Shown: piece by piece, positions 1 through 9,755 of the stretch
Position numbering within the stretch: position 1 is the stretch's first letter
Layout of the letters: every line of letters begins with the position of its first letter
Source of the DNA: Methanosarcinales archaeon
GTDB lineage: Archaea; Halobacteriota; Syntropharchaeia; Alkanophagales; Methanospirareceae
Assembly (NCBI GenBank): GCA_025464325.1
Contig: JAODGH010000016.1
Coordinates: 18,231 to 53,810 of the forward strand
Direction of reading: 5' to 3'
DNA: 35,580 nt
Notes under the pieces: generated by a model
Databases searched by the model: none
The model's input: the letters and a program-made list of their open reading frames with translations, nothing else
Told to the model about the DNA's origin: nothing
Translations under genes and position numbers: made by a program

Positions 1-642
1 CGTTCGATTCTCAAGCATGGAATCAGAGATTACCAGTTTCGCACCGCGAGAAATTGCATAGCTCACCAGCGGTTCCGGGAGCGTTGCAGCGTCTACATCG
101 CCGTTCAGCAGCATCTGCATCCGCAATGGCACCTTCCTCACTTCCACCTTTTCCACCGGCGTGTCTCCTATCAACGCATCGGTTATGTATTCTATGATAG
201 TATTACTGGAAATGGCGATTTTTTTGCCCGCTAAATCGCTAACTGAAGTTATATTGGAACGAGGCGATGCAAGAATGGCGAACCGTATCTTGTCCGGTGT
301 CTCCTGTAGTTCAAGCGATACTATACGGATGTCATAACCTGCGTTTCGTAAGAGGATCACTCCCACCGGGTCGTTCTCCGCCGCCACTATCTTGCCCGTC
401 GTCAGCGCACTATCACGTTCCATAGCGCTCTGAAACGCTACTGGCTCGACATTCAGCCCATAACTGCTGAATATCCCATCCTGTACGGCGACATAATACG
501 GTAATGTCGCTTCGTCCGGCATCAGTCCTATTTTTATGATCCCCGGGGCCGATTCCTGCTTCGTTACACAGCCACAGCATACCAGAGTCACCATAACAAG
601 TGCGATGAATATCCCCTTACGCATGGTCGCCTGACCTGTCAT
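1..642 (-). CDS. NMT1/THI5-like ABC transporter solute-binding lipoprotein (C-terminus outside window)
   Basis: Reverse-strand reading gives (MTGQAT)MRKGIFIALVMVTLVCCGCVTKQESAPGIIKIGLMPDEATLPYYVAVQDGIFSSYGLNVEPVAF...: lipobox-like CCGC and an NMT1-type fold start; open to the window edge. Start may be 624 or 642. Confidence 0.8.
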   Translation of the reverse strand, partial: MTGQATMRKGIFIALVMVTLVCCGCVTKQESAPGIIKIGLMPDEATLPYYVAVQDGIFSSYGLNVEPVAFQSAMERDSALTTGKIVAAENDPVGVILLRNAGYDIRIVSLELQETPDKIRFAILASPRSNITSVSDLAGKKIAISSNTIIEYITDALIGDTPVEKVEVRKVPLRMQMLLNGDVDAATLPEPLVSYAISRGAKLVISDSMLENRT

Positions 643-711
643 ATCTTATATCTTTTTGTCTGTTCAATTTAAATTCGTTCTTTCTTTACTTCGATCGTAC
701 TGTGTATCATT

Positions 712-1158
712 TCATTCTACACGCTTCTTCTTTTCCTTCTTCTCCACCACGATCCGCTCTATACACGTATCGGGATAATTACCGGTCTCATCCTTCTCTT
801 CCGATTTCACCATATCCCATATAGTAAGCAGAGCCACAGATACCCCATGCAGTGCGTCCATCTCCACACCCGTCTTATCGATCGATTTCACCGTCACTCT
901 CGCAGTTATTTCGCCATCGCTCACCCGGAAATCAACATCCACCGCGTCTATATTCACGGGATGGCACAGCGGGATCGCTTCCGGTGTCCTCTTCACGGCA
1001 AGAATCGCGGCTATCTCGGCACAGGCGAATACATCTCCCTTCTTTATCTCCCTGTTCTTCACCTTCTCGATCGTACGGGCGTTCAATCTGATACTGCCCG
1101 ATGCCACCGCTGTCCGGATCATATCCTCTTTTCCACTTATATCCACCATGCGTTGCAT
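712..1158 (-). CDS. moaC: Cyclic pyranopterin monophosphate synthase MoaC
   Basis: MVDISGKEDMIRTAVASGSIRLNARTIEKV...PLCHPVNIDAVDVDF...GVEMDALHGVSVALLTIWDMVK; canonical MoaC motifs (PLCHP, GVEMEAL.GVS). The ORF-track N-terminal extension to 1488 is antisense to the next gene and probably spurious. Confidence 0.95.
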   Translation of the reverse strand: MQRMVDISGKEDMIRTAVASGSIRLNARTIEKVKNREIKKGDVFACAEIAAILAVKRTPEAIPLCHPVNIDAVDVDFRVSDGEITARVTVKSIDKTGVEMDALHGVSVALLTIWDMVKSEEKDETGNYPDTCIERIVVEKKEKKKRVE

Positions 1159-1255
1159 TTCTACCGCTTTTAAAATAGGTGCCTGTATGGAAGTATGTTT
1201 TATAGAGGAGATATTTATAGATAATTCACGCGAAATAAAAGGGGCAGAGGGGGAT

Positions 1256-2158
1256 ATGGAAGAAGAAGAGTTAGAGCAGATATTAGATAAGTATAGAGCT
1301 GCGGGTAAGATACTTGTCGAAGTTCGTGAGGCAGCGTTGGAACTGGTGAAAGAAGGCGAGTCGCTATTGAAAGTTGCGGAATTTGTGGAGGGTGAGATAA
1401 GAGCAAAGGGTGGTGAGCCCGCGTTCCCGTGTAATATCGCAAGGAATGAAGAGGCAGCCCATGCTACTCCATCAATAGATGATACCACGGTATTCAGTGC
1501 CGATGATGTCGTAAAGATAGATATAGGTGTTCATATTGACGGCTATATCGCTGATAGCGCGGTTACTGTGGATCTGAGTGGTGAGTATGGGGCACTGGTA
1601 CGAGCATCAGAAACGGCGTTGAATGAAGCCTTAAAGATAATTCGTGATGGCGTTACCACGATAGAGATAGGGGAAGTGATAGAATATACGATAAAGGACT
1701 ATGGCTACAAACCCGTTGTTAATCTATCCGGGCACGGTTTACTCAGGTACAACGCGCATGCACCACCAACAATCCCCAATGTGAGATACGCACAGGGTGT
1801 TATACTGAAGACGAACGATGTTATCGCGATAGAGCCGTTTGCGACAGATGGTGGTGGTAAAGTGGTGGAAAGCGGTAATGCCGAGATATACAGCCTGATA
1901 AAAGAAAAACCCGTTCGTTTGCGCGAGGCGCGAAAGATGCTGGATGAGATAAAGAAGTACAGAGGACTGCCATTTGCCAGGCGATGGTTGCCCCAGGAAC
2001 GGCTTAATTTGGCACTCCGAAGTTTGAAGAATGCGGGTGTACTGAGAGATTATCCTGTTCTGAAAGAGGAAGAGAAGGGGATGGTTTCTCAGGCTGAGCA
2101 CACGGTAATCATAAAAGAGGACGGTTGCGAAATTATAACCGCCGGGAATCAAAACTAA
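1256..2158 (+). CDS. map: Methionine aminopeptidase, type II (archaeal)
   Basis: ARNEEAAHATPSIDDTTVFSADDVVKIDIGVHIDGYIADSAVTVDL...NLSGHGLLRYNAHAPPTIPN...AIEPFATDGGGKV; metal ligands typical of MetAP2. ATG at 1256 is preceded by a G-rich putative RBS; ORF track extends to 1148. Confidence 0.93.
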   Translation: MEEEELEQILDKYRAAGKILVEVREAALELVKEGESLLKVAEFVEGEIRAKGGEPAFPCNIARNEEAAHATPSIDDTTVFSADDVVKIDIGVHIDGYIADSAVTVDLSGEYGALVRASETALNEALKIIRDGVTTIEIGEVIEYTIKDYGYKPVVNLSGHGLLRYNAHAPPTIPNVRYAQGVILKTNDVIAIEPFATDGGGKVVESGNAEIYSLIKEKPVRLREARKMLDEIKKYRGLPFARRWLPQERLNLALRSLKNAGVLRDYPVLKEEEKGMVSQAEHTVIIKEDGCEIITAGNQN

Positions 2159-2185
2159 TTTGTGTGAAGAGATCAATTCTTGTGA

Positions 2186-3253
2186 TTGAAGATGAAGAGC
2201 TTGCTTGTATCGTCGGTGGAGGAATATTCGGGTAAGAGTGCGGTTATAATAGCCCTGGGGCTGATACTGCAGGATAGAGGCTTAAAAGTCGGCTATTTCA
2301 AGCCGTTTGGCGTTGGTGTCACGAAGATAGGTGATCAGCTTATCGATGAAGATGCCTATAATACCGCCATGGTACTGGCGACCGGTGATGATATGGGCGA
2401 CATATGTCCGATAAAGCTTGACAGACCGTATGTGGAATTTGCATGTACGGTAAATCCAGGAGAATTGAAGGAGCGTGTGGAGCGCTCTTATGCTAATATC
2501 TGCTCGGGTAAGGACGTCGTGCTCGTGGAGGGCGCGATCGAATACAAGGTGGGTAAGATGCTCGGGCTATGTGATTGTGATATATCAGATATGCTCGATT
2601 TGAGAATCCTTATGGTTGTTCGCTATACAACGGATTTTGTACTTGACCGGCTCATGGTGGCAAAAGATCTTTTTGGCGACCGTTTTCAGTTCGTTCTATT
2701 CAATCAACTTGCAGGTTATAAGAAAGCGTATCTAAAGCCTATAACGGAGCGGTATCTGAGGAATCGTGGTATAGAGCTGCTGGGTGTGCTGCCTCATGAC
2801 CCGCTTCTCGCAGGGCTATCCGTCAGTGAGATTGCCGATGCTTTGAACGGTGAATGGCTCGTAAAACCGCGGGATGAGGATGTCATCATCGAAAGCTTCC
2901 TGATAGGTGCGATGTCACCACCATCGGCATTGAAGTATTTCAGGCGAGCGAGGAGAGCTGCTCTGGTTACCGGTGGTGATCGTGCGGACTTACAGAACCT
3001 TGCACTTGAAACTGGTAACATAAGTTGCCTTCTACTTACCGGTCATCTCGAACCACCGGACACTATATTGGGTAAGGCAGAAGAGAAGAATGTACCGGTA
3101 GTGCTCGTCGCTGATGATACACTCACTACGATGGAGCGAGTGGACGAGATATTTGGTAAAGCGCGGATAAAGGGTGAGGCGAAGATAAACCGGATAAAGG
3201 AGCTGGTAGAGGATAATATCGATTTAGAACGCCTGATGGAGCTGCTTACTTAG
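2186..3253 (+). CDS. BioD-like/DRTGG-domain protein (phosphotransacetylase N-terminal-like)
   Basis: MKSLLVSSVEEYSGKSAVIIALGLILQDRGLKVGYFKPFG P-loop of the dethiobiotin synthetase type, then ...RRAALVTGGDRADLQNLALETGNISCLLLTGHLEP DRTGG-like domain. Confidence 0.8.
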   Translation: MKMKSLLVSSVEEYSGKSAVIIALGLILQDRGLKVGYFKPFGVGVTKIGDQLIDEDAYNTAMVLATGDDMGDICPIKLDRPYVEFACTVNPGELKERVERSYANICSGKDVVLVEGAIEYKVGKMLGLCDCDISDMLDLRILMVVRYTTDFVLDRLMVAKDLFGDRFQFVLFNQLAGYKKAYLKPITERYLRNRGIELLGVLPHDPLLAGLSVSEIADALNGEWLVKPRDEDVIIESFLIGAMSPPSALKYFRRARRAALVTGGDRADLQNLALETGNISCLLLTGHLEPPDTILGKAEEKNVPVVLVADDTLTTMERVDEIFGKARIKGEAKINRIKELVEDNIDLERLMELLT

Positions 3254-3982
3254 AATAGCCCATATAAGAAGAACAATTGTTCTTGTGATCTCATTTGCAG
3301 CGCCTATCATATCACCACTGACCGTCCCGAATTTAGTGGCACCCGTAATAGCAACGATAGTGGAGCTAATAATGGCGATGCAGAGGCTGAACATGCCGAT
3401 TGCGAACGTAAGGGGGATAAAGAAGGTGGCTGCGGATACGATGAGTAAGGAGCATACAAGGGCGAGTAGATAGCGTACCGGGGTGCATGCTTCTACGAAT
3501 AATGCACCGGTACCCCAGCCGGGCTCAAATCGCCTGCCAGCTATCATACAGGTGTTCATACCCAGTTTCGCCGATACCTCTGCGATCAATAGCGCGGGAT
3601 ATATGAACGCACTTGCCTCTTTTATCGCTATGAAGCTGGATATCAGAATGACAAATGTGGCAAATAGCCCCGCTATGCCGATCTTCGCGTCTTTCATCAC
3701 ATTTATACGCCGCTCTTTACTGCCACCCGCCATCAAGCCATCGAAGAAATCGGCAACACCGTCCAGATGCAGAAGACCGGTGAGGAGATAAAGCGTGATG
3801 AGCGTGAATAGAGCGGCAATATCGGGTTCTACGTAGCGGAATAAGAGATAAGAGAACAGTGTAAGAGGCAGAGCGATAGCCAGTGCTGCGAATGGGAAGA
3901 GATAACTTCTGGATGCGATTTCCTCTATACCCGCTTCCTTACCTGTGGGTAGCCGCGTCAGAAACGCCAGAATAGCTCGCAT
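3224..3982 (-). CDS. cobS: Adenosylcobinamide-GDP ribazoletransferase
   Basis: MRAILAFLTRLP...LLTGLLHLDGVADFFDGLMAGGSKERRINVMKDAKIGIAGLFA; CobS signature (HLDGLAD..DG) and multiple TM segments. Confidence 0.93.
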   Translation of the reverse strand: MRAILAFLTRLPTGKEAGIEEIASRSYLFPFAALAIALPLTLFSYLLFRYVEPDIAALFTLITLYLLTGLLHLDGVADFFDGLMAGGSKERRINVMKDAKIGIAGLFATFVILISSFIAIKEASAFIYPALLIAEVSAKLGMNTCMIAGRRFEPGWGTGALFVEACTPVRYLLALVCSLLIVSAATFFIPLTFAIGMFSLCIAIISSTIVAITGATKFGTVSGDMIGAANEITRTIVLLIWAILSKQLHQAF

Positions 3983-4058
3983 GTGTTTTACTTAATCGGT
4001 TTGTTCTTCTGCTATGACAGAAGGGAAGGCAGTAAGAGATAAATAAAGATTATACAAC

Positions 4059-5963
4059 TCAGTACGTCTTCACTTCTTTCACCTCTGATTTGCCCTGTGT
4101 CTTCTGTACGACAATCACGTGCACGCTCGGATCATTTACGGTCAGCTGGCTCGGTGTTATCAGCAGACATTCTGTTTCTCGCATCAGCGAGACCATCTTT
4201 CTGTATATCTCCTCCCGGTTACGCGGATCCATGTGTATGTCGAACTCATCCACCGCTCTGAACGGTGAGCGTATTAGCTGCTGTATAGCGAGCAGGAACG
4301 CCATTATCGATGCTGTCTTCTCACCACCGCTCTGCGTATAATTATCGAACAACACGGGCGGGGAACCACGAAAACCCACATAGAGCTCCAGTCCCGCATC
4401 TATGATGTCATCAGGATTGACCAGGCGTGCCATACCGGTTGCACCTATACACGCCAGTATCTCCTGGAATGAGCGATTTACCGAGTTTAATAGTTCCATA
4501 ATCGCGTCACGCCATACTTTTGTCCGCGATTCCAGCTCTTTCAGTCCTTCCCGTCTGTTCGTTGCTACTATCTCCGCCCTGGTCTTCAGTTCCTCGTACA
4601 GTTTGCCATAAGACGAGTATATCTCCTCCGTCTCTGCGGGTATATCACCCAGCGCCTCTATCTTCGCCTTTATCAGTTCTATTTCATGCTCTATCTCGGT
4701 CTGTTTACGTTCGGTCTCTATTCGCTCACCCGCTCGCTTACGTAGCGATTCCAGCTCACTCAATTTACGGTTCACCTTCTTCAGCTCGTTTTTCAGCTCT
4801 TTTATATCATTCTCGATCAGCTCTCGCTTGATCTTCAAAACCTCGCCTTTCACACAATAGCTTATGTATGTGTCGAGATTGAGCTCTACGGTTCGTTCGA
4901 GCGCTTTGAGATCACTCTGCCCCCGCATAATCATCTCTTTTAGCTGTTCCAGTCGGCGTTCCGCTTCCTTCTCTCGCATGCTACGTCGCTCTATCTCTTC
5001 ATACCTGCCCAGATCACGGAGGAGGACCTCCACCTCCTGCAGATGCGTGAGCAGATCTTCGATGCTTGTTGCCTCCTTTTCGAGCTGCAGTAGCTCATAA
5101 AACGCTTCTTTTATGCTCGTCTTCCACGAATCGAGCTTATCACGCCATTGCTTTATACTCAATTCCGTACGTTCCATTTCCTGTGCATTCGTAGCAAGCG
5201 TGTGCTCCTTCTGCTTCAATCGTTCAGTGAGTGCGTTCTGTATCGACTCCTGTTTCAATATCCGTGCCCATATCGCCTCCCTCTTCAGCCAGTCCAGCCG
5301 CGCTGTGAGTTCTTTACGCTGTAGATATTTATCATGCATCTCTTTCCAGTAGCCAAGACTCTCTTCTGCTTTGCCCAATAACGCTGTGATGGAGTCATCC
5401 TCACTTATGATCGATTCCAGCCGGTTTTTAGCTTCTATCACCCGTTCACGGTATTTACTGAATCCAACCGCGTCTTCCAGTAGTTTCAGCTTCTGCTGTG
5501 GCGTCGTCAGACAGAACTGCTCCATCGTGTTCTGATGCATTATTATCAACATATTGTTCGGATCCAGTCCAAACTCCTTGAATAACCGACTGATCTCCTC
5601 ATAGCTCACACGGCGATAATCTGCTTCCCACCAGTAGTTACCATCTCGACGCAGGTATCGCGAGAGCATGAACGTATCGGCATCTGAGAAACTTATCGGT
5701 CGTATTCCTTCTCTATCACTGTTGTCAAATACGAGCGTGATTCGTGCTATATCCTCGCCACGTCTTATAAGGTCCTTCAATCGCCTGCTCCGCTCTGTGT
5801 AGATCTGTCCGAGTGCTACAGAAATAGCGAGCAATATGGACGACTTACCCGCGCCATTTGGTCCTGAAATCAAATTCACGCCCGATTTAAGTGGTATTCT
5901 CGCATATTCATACGACATGAAATTCTCGAGTATGATCTCTTTCAGCCAGATACCGCCAGACAT
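4059..5963 (-). CDS. SMC-like coiled-coil ATPase (short, Smc5/6- or Rad50-like)
   Basis: Walker A GPNGAGKSS; coiled coil; C-terminal SGGEKTASIMAFLLAIQQLIRSPFRAVDEFDIHMDPRNR (ABC signature and Walker B). Only 634 aa. Confidence 0.85.
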   Translation of the reverse strand: MSGGIWLKEIILENFMSYEYARIPLKSGVNLISGPNGAGKSSILLAISVALGQIYTERSRRLKDLIRRGEDIARITLVFDNSDREGIRPISFSDADTFMLSRYLRRDGNYWWEADYRRVSYEEISRLFKEFGLDPNNMLIIMHQNTMEQFCLTTPQQKLKLLEDAVGFSKYRERVIEAKNRLESIISEDDSITALLGKAEESLGYWKEMHDKYLQRKELTARLDWLKREAIWARILKQESIQNALTERLKQKEHTLATNAQEMERTELSIKQWRDKLDSWKTSIKEAFYELLQLEKEATSIEDLLTHLQEVEVLLRDLGRYEEIERRSMREKEAERRLEQLKEMIMRGQSDLKALERTVELNLDTYISYCVKGEVLKIKRELIENDIKELKNELKKVNRKLSELESLRKRAGERIETERKQTEIEHEIELIKAKIEALGDIPAETEEIYSSYGKLYEELKTRAEIVATNRREGLKELESRTKVWRDAIMELLNSVNRSFQEILACIGATGMARLVNPDDIIDAGLELYVGFRGSPPVLFDNYTQSGGEKTASIMAFLLAIQQLIRSPFRAVDEFDIHMDPRNREEIYRKMVSLMRETECLLITPSQLTVNDPSVHVIVVQKTQGKSEVKEVKTY

Positions 5964-5983
5964 TATGGGTAAGAATATACGTC

Positions 5984-7180
5984 ATGCACGCATTTAAATT
6001 TATGAGCCCGTTGATGAATAACCCGATAGAGAAGATACTGGCGATGGGATATTCGGTCAGGCATATAGTTTGCTCGGGTACCAGGGCGGGCTATGAGATG
6101 TATGCTGCAGATGAGTTCGGTGACGAGGATACGATAAGATGTGCGGGGCGATACATGCACCTGGAGCCCATCTCAGACCTCAGACATGTGATTGATGAAG
6201 TGGACGGTATTTTGTTCGGGTCGGGTCTGGAATATGCCGATCCGGGGTTCATCACTGATATGACGAAGATACTGGGCAATGCACCTGCTAAAATGCGTCA
6301 GGTATCGAATAAAGCATGGCTGGCATACAGGCTTGAAGAGCTGGACGTGCCCTATCCCCGCACGTGTATAGTGACGGATATGAGCGATCTAAAACTGAGA
6401 TACCCGGTGGTGGTAAAGCCGTTTTACGGCGGTGGTGGTATAAATAATGTACTGTGCAGGGATGATAATGATTTAGCGAGATTTGTGGAATCGGGTTCTG
6501 AGTTCATATGCCAGGAATATATAGACGGTACGCACGCTTCGGTCTCCACACTATCAACGGGTAAAGAAGTCATATCTGCTGGCGTAAATGAGCAATTGAT
6601 CGGTATGGCTTCGTTGCATTCACCGGGTCCGTTCACATATTGCGGTAATATCACGCCGCTCATCTCTCCGGCTTCCGGGCGTATGTGCGAAATAGCCGAG
6701 TTTTTAACGCTCGAATTCGGATTGAAGGGCACTAATGGATTCGATTTCGTAATATCCCGTGATGGAGAACCGTTTCTGATAGAAGTAAATCCACGGTTTC
6801 AGGGCAGTCTCGACACGATAGAGCGTTCGACCGGGCTGAATCTCGTGGATGCAGTGGTAAAAGCGGTAAGAAACGGATTGTTACCAGATAGAATCGTCAC
6901 GCAGCGATACGCTGCAAGACTCATTCTCTATGCTGAACGTGACACAATCGTGAATACAATTATGGATACAATCGTGGCTACAAACTTTGGGGATGGTATC
7001 GCAGACGTTCCCGGAAAAGGTAAGATTATTAAATCGGGTCAACCACTGGTATCATGTATAGGCACGGGTACTACGAGGTCAGATGCAATTGCAGCCGCAA
7101 TGCGTAAGCTCACACGTCTGAAAGCGGAACTACGAGAAATCAGACGTAATGACGAAACTCATCCTCACGCCAGTTACTGA
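5984..7180 (+). CDS. ATP-grasp domain protein
   Basis: Preferred start may be ATG 6014 (MNNPIEKILAMGYSVRHIVCSGTRAGYEMYAADEFGDED); RYPVVVKPFYGGGGINNV and FLIEVNPRFQGSLDTIERSTGLN are ATP-grasp motifs. Confidence 0.82.
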   Translation: MHAFKFMSPLMNNPIEKILAMGYSVRHIVCSGTRAGYEMYAADEFGDEDTIRCAGRYMHLEPISDLRHVIDEVDGILFGSGLEYADPGFITDMTKILGNAPAKMRQVSNKAWLAYRLEELDVPYPRTCIVTDMSDLKLRYPVVVKPFYGGGGINNVLCRDDNDLARFVESGSEFICQEYIDGTHASVSTLSTGKEVISAGVNEQLIGMASLHSPGPFTYCGNITPLISPASGRMCEIAEFLTLEFGLKGTNGFDFVISRDGEPFLIEVNPRFQGSLDTIERSTGLNLVDAVVKAVRNGLLPDRIVTQRYAARLILYAERDTIVNTIMDTIVATNFGDGIADVPGKGKIIKSGQPLVSCIGTGTTRSDAIAAAMRKLTRLKAELREIRRNDETHPHASY

Positions 7181-7244
7181 TTTTTGTGCGCTTGCTTTAT
7201 ACATTCCGCAGTCGTACTTTCGCAATCGCACTTCATCACTACCG

Positions 7245-7254
7245 TTAAATATAT
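7245..7254 (+). promoter_or_regulatory. Candidate archaeal TATA box upstream of MFS gene
   Basis: ttaaatatat lies 21-31 nt upstream of ATG 7276, suggesting a near-leaderless transcript. Confidence 0.5.
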
Positions 7255-7275
7255 CACAGGCATATTATTAGCGAA

Positions 7276-8628
7276 ATGAACGAGAAGACGGTCGTTTTGT
7301 TTGTTGCTGCTATTCCGGCGTTTCTCACACCATTCATGGGTTCTGCAATAAGCATCGCTCTACCACCGATAGGCATGGAATTCGGCTCAGATACGATACT
7401 CCTGGGCTGGATTGTAACCGCCTATTTCCTCGCTGCGGGTATATTCTCCGTACCATCTGGCAGGCTCGCAGATATAATAGGTGTTAAGAAGGTCTTTACT
7501 GTCGGTATATTCGTATATACCATCGGATCGGTGCTATCGGCGATCGCCCCGTCCGCTGAGTTTCTGATCGGTTCGCGAGTTATTCAGGGTATAGGCGTTG
7601 CAATGGATTACGCAACGCGATTGGCAATACTGACATCGGCATTCCCACCAGTCGAACGTGGTAAAGTCCTCGGTATCAATATCGGTGTCACATATACCGG
7701 TCTCAGTCTCGGACCACTACTCGGTGGGCTCCTCACGCACAACTTCGGCTGGAGGAGTATATTCATCATAAATATAGCTGTTGGTATACTCGCTTTTATA
7801 CTCGCGTCCGGGTTTTTAAGAAGCGAATATGCCGGAGCACGAGGCGAAAAGTTCGATTTAATCGGGTCTTTACTGTATGGTATCTCACTACTGTGTATAA
7901 TTTACGGACTGAGTGAATCGGTCTGGCGGTATCTCACCTTCGGCATACTCGCTCTGGTACTGTTCGCCATATATGAGTGCAGAATCGAACATCCCGTATT
8001 TGAAGTCAGGCAACTTATTACGAACCATACCTTCTCGTTCTCCAATATCGCTGCTCTACTCAACTACAGTGCAACGTTTGGCGTTGTATTCGTACTCAGC
8101 CTCTACCTGCAGTACATAAAAGGATTGACACCGCAACAGGCGGGTTTGATACTCGTTGCGCAACCGGTGATTATGGCGATCATAGCACCCTTCGCGGGCT
8201 GGCTATCGGATAAGATTGAGCCACGCGGCGTAGCATCGGCAGGAATGGCGATAACAACATTGAGTCTGTTCATATTCGCGGGTATTGATGCTGATACTAC
8301 TATGGGAAGTATAGTAGCGAACCTCATTCTACTTGGTTTCGGGCTCGGGCTCTTCGCATCACCGAATACGAACGCGATAATGGGCTCAGTCAGCCGAAGA
8401 TTCTTCGGCAGCGCATCCGCGACCGTTGCAACGATGCGTTTGCTGGGTCAGTTACTTAGTATGGCACTTGTGATGCTCGTTCTATCTATCGAGATGGGTA
8501 GAGTGGCAATAACTCCTGAGTATTATCCCATGTTCATAACGAGTGCAAGAACTGCTTTCAGGATATTTACCGTGCTGTGTTTCATAGGTGTCTTCGCTTC
8601 TCTCGGCAGAGGACGCACCAGGGTGTGA
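7276..8628 (+). CDS. MFS transporter (EmrB/QacA-type drug:H+ antiporter family)
   Basis: Many TM segments; GSAISIALPPIGMEFGSDTILLGWIVTAYFLAAGIFSVPSGRLADIIGVKKVFTVG; MFS motif A and family-typical N-terminus. Confidence 0.9.
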   Translation: MNEKTVVLFVAAIPAFLTPFMGSAISIALPPIGMEFGSDTILLGWIVTAYFLAAGIFSVPSGRLADIIGVKKVFTVGIFVYTIGSVLSAIAPSAEFLIGSRVIQGIGVAMDYATRLAILTSAFPPVERGKVLGINIGVTYTGLSLGPLLGGLLTHNFGWRSIFIINIAVGILAFILASGFLRSEYAGARGEKFDLIGSLLYGISLLCIIYGLSESVWRYLTFGILALVLFAIYECRIEHPVFEVRQLITNHTFSFSNIAALLNYSATFGVVFVLSLYLQYIKGLTPQQAGLILVAQPVIMAIIAPFAGWLSDKIEPRGVASAGMAITTLSLFIFAGIDADTTMGSIVANLILLGFGLGLFASPNTNAIMGSVSRRFFGSASATVATMRLLGQLLSMALVMLVLSIEMGRVAITPEYYPMFITSARTAFRIFTVLCFIGVFASLGRGRTRV

Positions 8629-8781
8629 ATAAGGTGTCTATTTAATATGATTATTGCTGTGAATGATCAATCAACTAAAGCAATGGCGAGCGCGGGATGA
8701 ATTCAGAAAGCCCGAAAGCAACTGCTGGAATCGACAGACTGCTTGCGATAGATAAGCGTAATTTGAGGATTCAACCGGGAA

Positions 8782-9474
8782 TTATGCCTTGATTCCTGCT
8801 ACCTTCAGTATCTCTTCCAGACTGTTTATGATATATCTGTGCCATTTATTACTCTTCGTGCTACCGCTTCTATCAAGGAAATAAGCATTTATGCCAATCC
8901 TGCGCGGGTTCAGGAAATCAAATACCCAGTGGTCACCGACATGGACCATCTGTTGAGGCTTCACATTCAGGATCTGGCATATGCGGGTGTAGAAACTGTT
9001 GGACTTCTTAACTTCACCGAAATGCGATGTGGCGGAGAAGATATGTGAGAACAAACGTCGGATTTCCGATGGGATCTGAAATTCTATGAATTCCATGGTG
9101 GCATTCGAACTTATCACAAGTACGTACCCCGCGGCTTTCAGTTCATTCAAAACATGCTCCACATCCTCGTATACGTGTACTTCATGACGGTAACGCATAA
9201 ACAGTTCATCAGGGGTAATATCCAGCCCGTATTTATGTAACCAGTGGTCTATATGATACCATTCGATGCTCTCATCCCCCACTCGCTCATAGTCGCTCTT
9301 TACTATCCTGCAGGCGTCTTCAAAACTCAAACCCTTCTTCTCTGCATATGCTTCGGGTATACCGCGTAACCATACAGCGTCTGTAAAGCTCTTGCTAACT
9401 AACGTACCGTCCACATCGAATGAAAACACTTCCACATCTTCTTCTGTTGCCGCCATCTCAACTCCCGATCTCAT
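8782..9474 (-). CDS. HAD-superfamily hydrolase
   Basis: FSFDVDGTLV (motif I), VISSNATMEF (motif II), VHVGDHWVFDFLNPRRIGINAYFLDR (motif IV). Confidence 0.88.
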   Translation of the reverse strand: MRSGVEMAATEEDVEVFSFDVDGTLVSKSFTDAVWLRGIPEAYAEKKGLSFEDACRIVKSDYERVGDESIEWYHIDHWLHKYGLDITPDELFMRYRHEVHVYEDVEHVLNELKAAGYVLVISSNATMEFIEFQIPSEIRRLFSHIFSATSHFGEVKKSNSFYTRICQILNVKPQQMVHVGDHWVFDFLNPRRIGINAYFLDRSGSTKSNKWHRYIINSLEEILKVAGIKA

Positions 9475-9516
9475 CTCTAACTGGCATTCTTCTCACAATT
9501 ACGGGAGAATAGTATA

Positions 9517-9544
9517 AGTAGATAATTTTTAGTAGATAATTTTT
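9517..9544. repeat. Perfect 2x14-bp tandem repeat agtagataattttt
   Basis: Read directly: agtagataattttt agtagataattttt in the HAD/VWA intergenic region. Confidence 0.9.
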
Positions 9545-9637
9545 GCTATCTTTATAATAAACCAGCAAAATTAAATCAGGATCACAGCGTTCCCTAAATT
9601 GATGCGTTCGTGTGTCATCCAGAACAGCATTCAGAAC

Positions 9638-9661
9638 GGGGTTTTTGAAAAAGCCCCTTTT
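9638..9661 (+). terminator. Hairpin plus T-run, terminator-like
   Basis: ggggtttttgaaaaagcccc followed by tttt; GC stem with U/A extension. Its function in an archaeon is uncertain. Confidence 0.35.
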
Positions 9662-9755
9662 ATAGACCCCTCCACCCGAAATACACCCGAAAGTTATATT
9701 AGTGAGATTGACATCTGTACATTACATATGGAATTACACATGGAGATCGCATAAA

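Noticed and set aside
1159-1488. N-terminal extension of the MoaC ORF
   Set aside because: Ser-rich antisense of the methionine aminopeptidase gene; MoaC homology starts at MVDISGKED.
6949-6987. Short near-repeat acaatcgtgaatacaattatggatacaatcgtggctaca in the ATP-grasp gene
   Set aside because: Encodes DTIVNTIMDTIVAT; in frame, short and compatible with ordinary coding drift.
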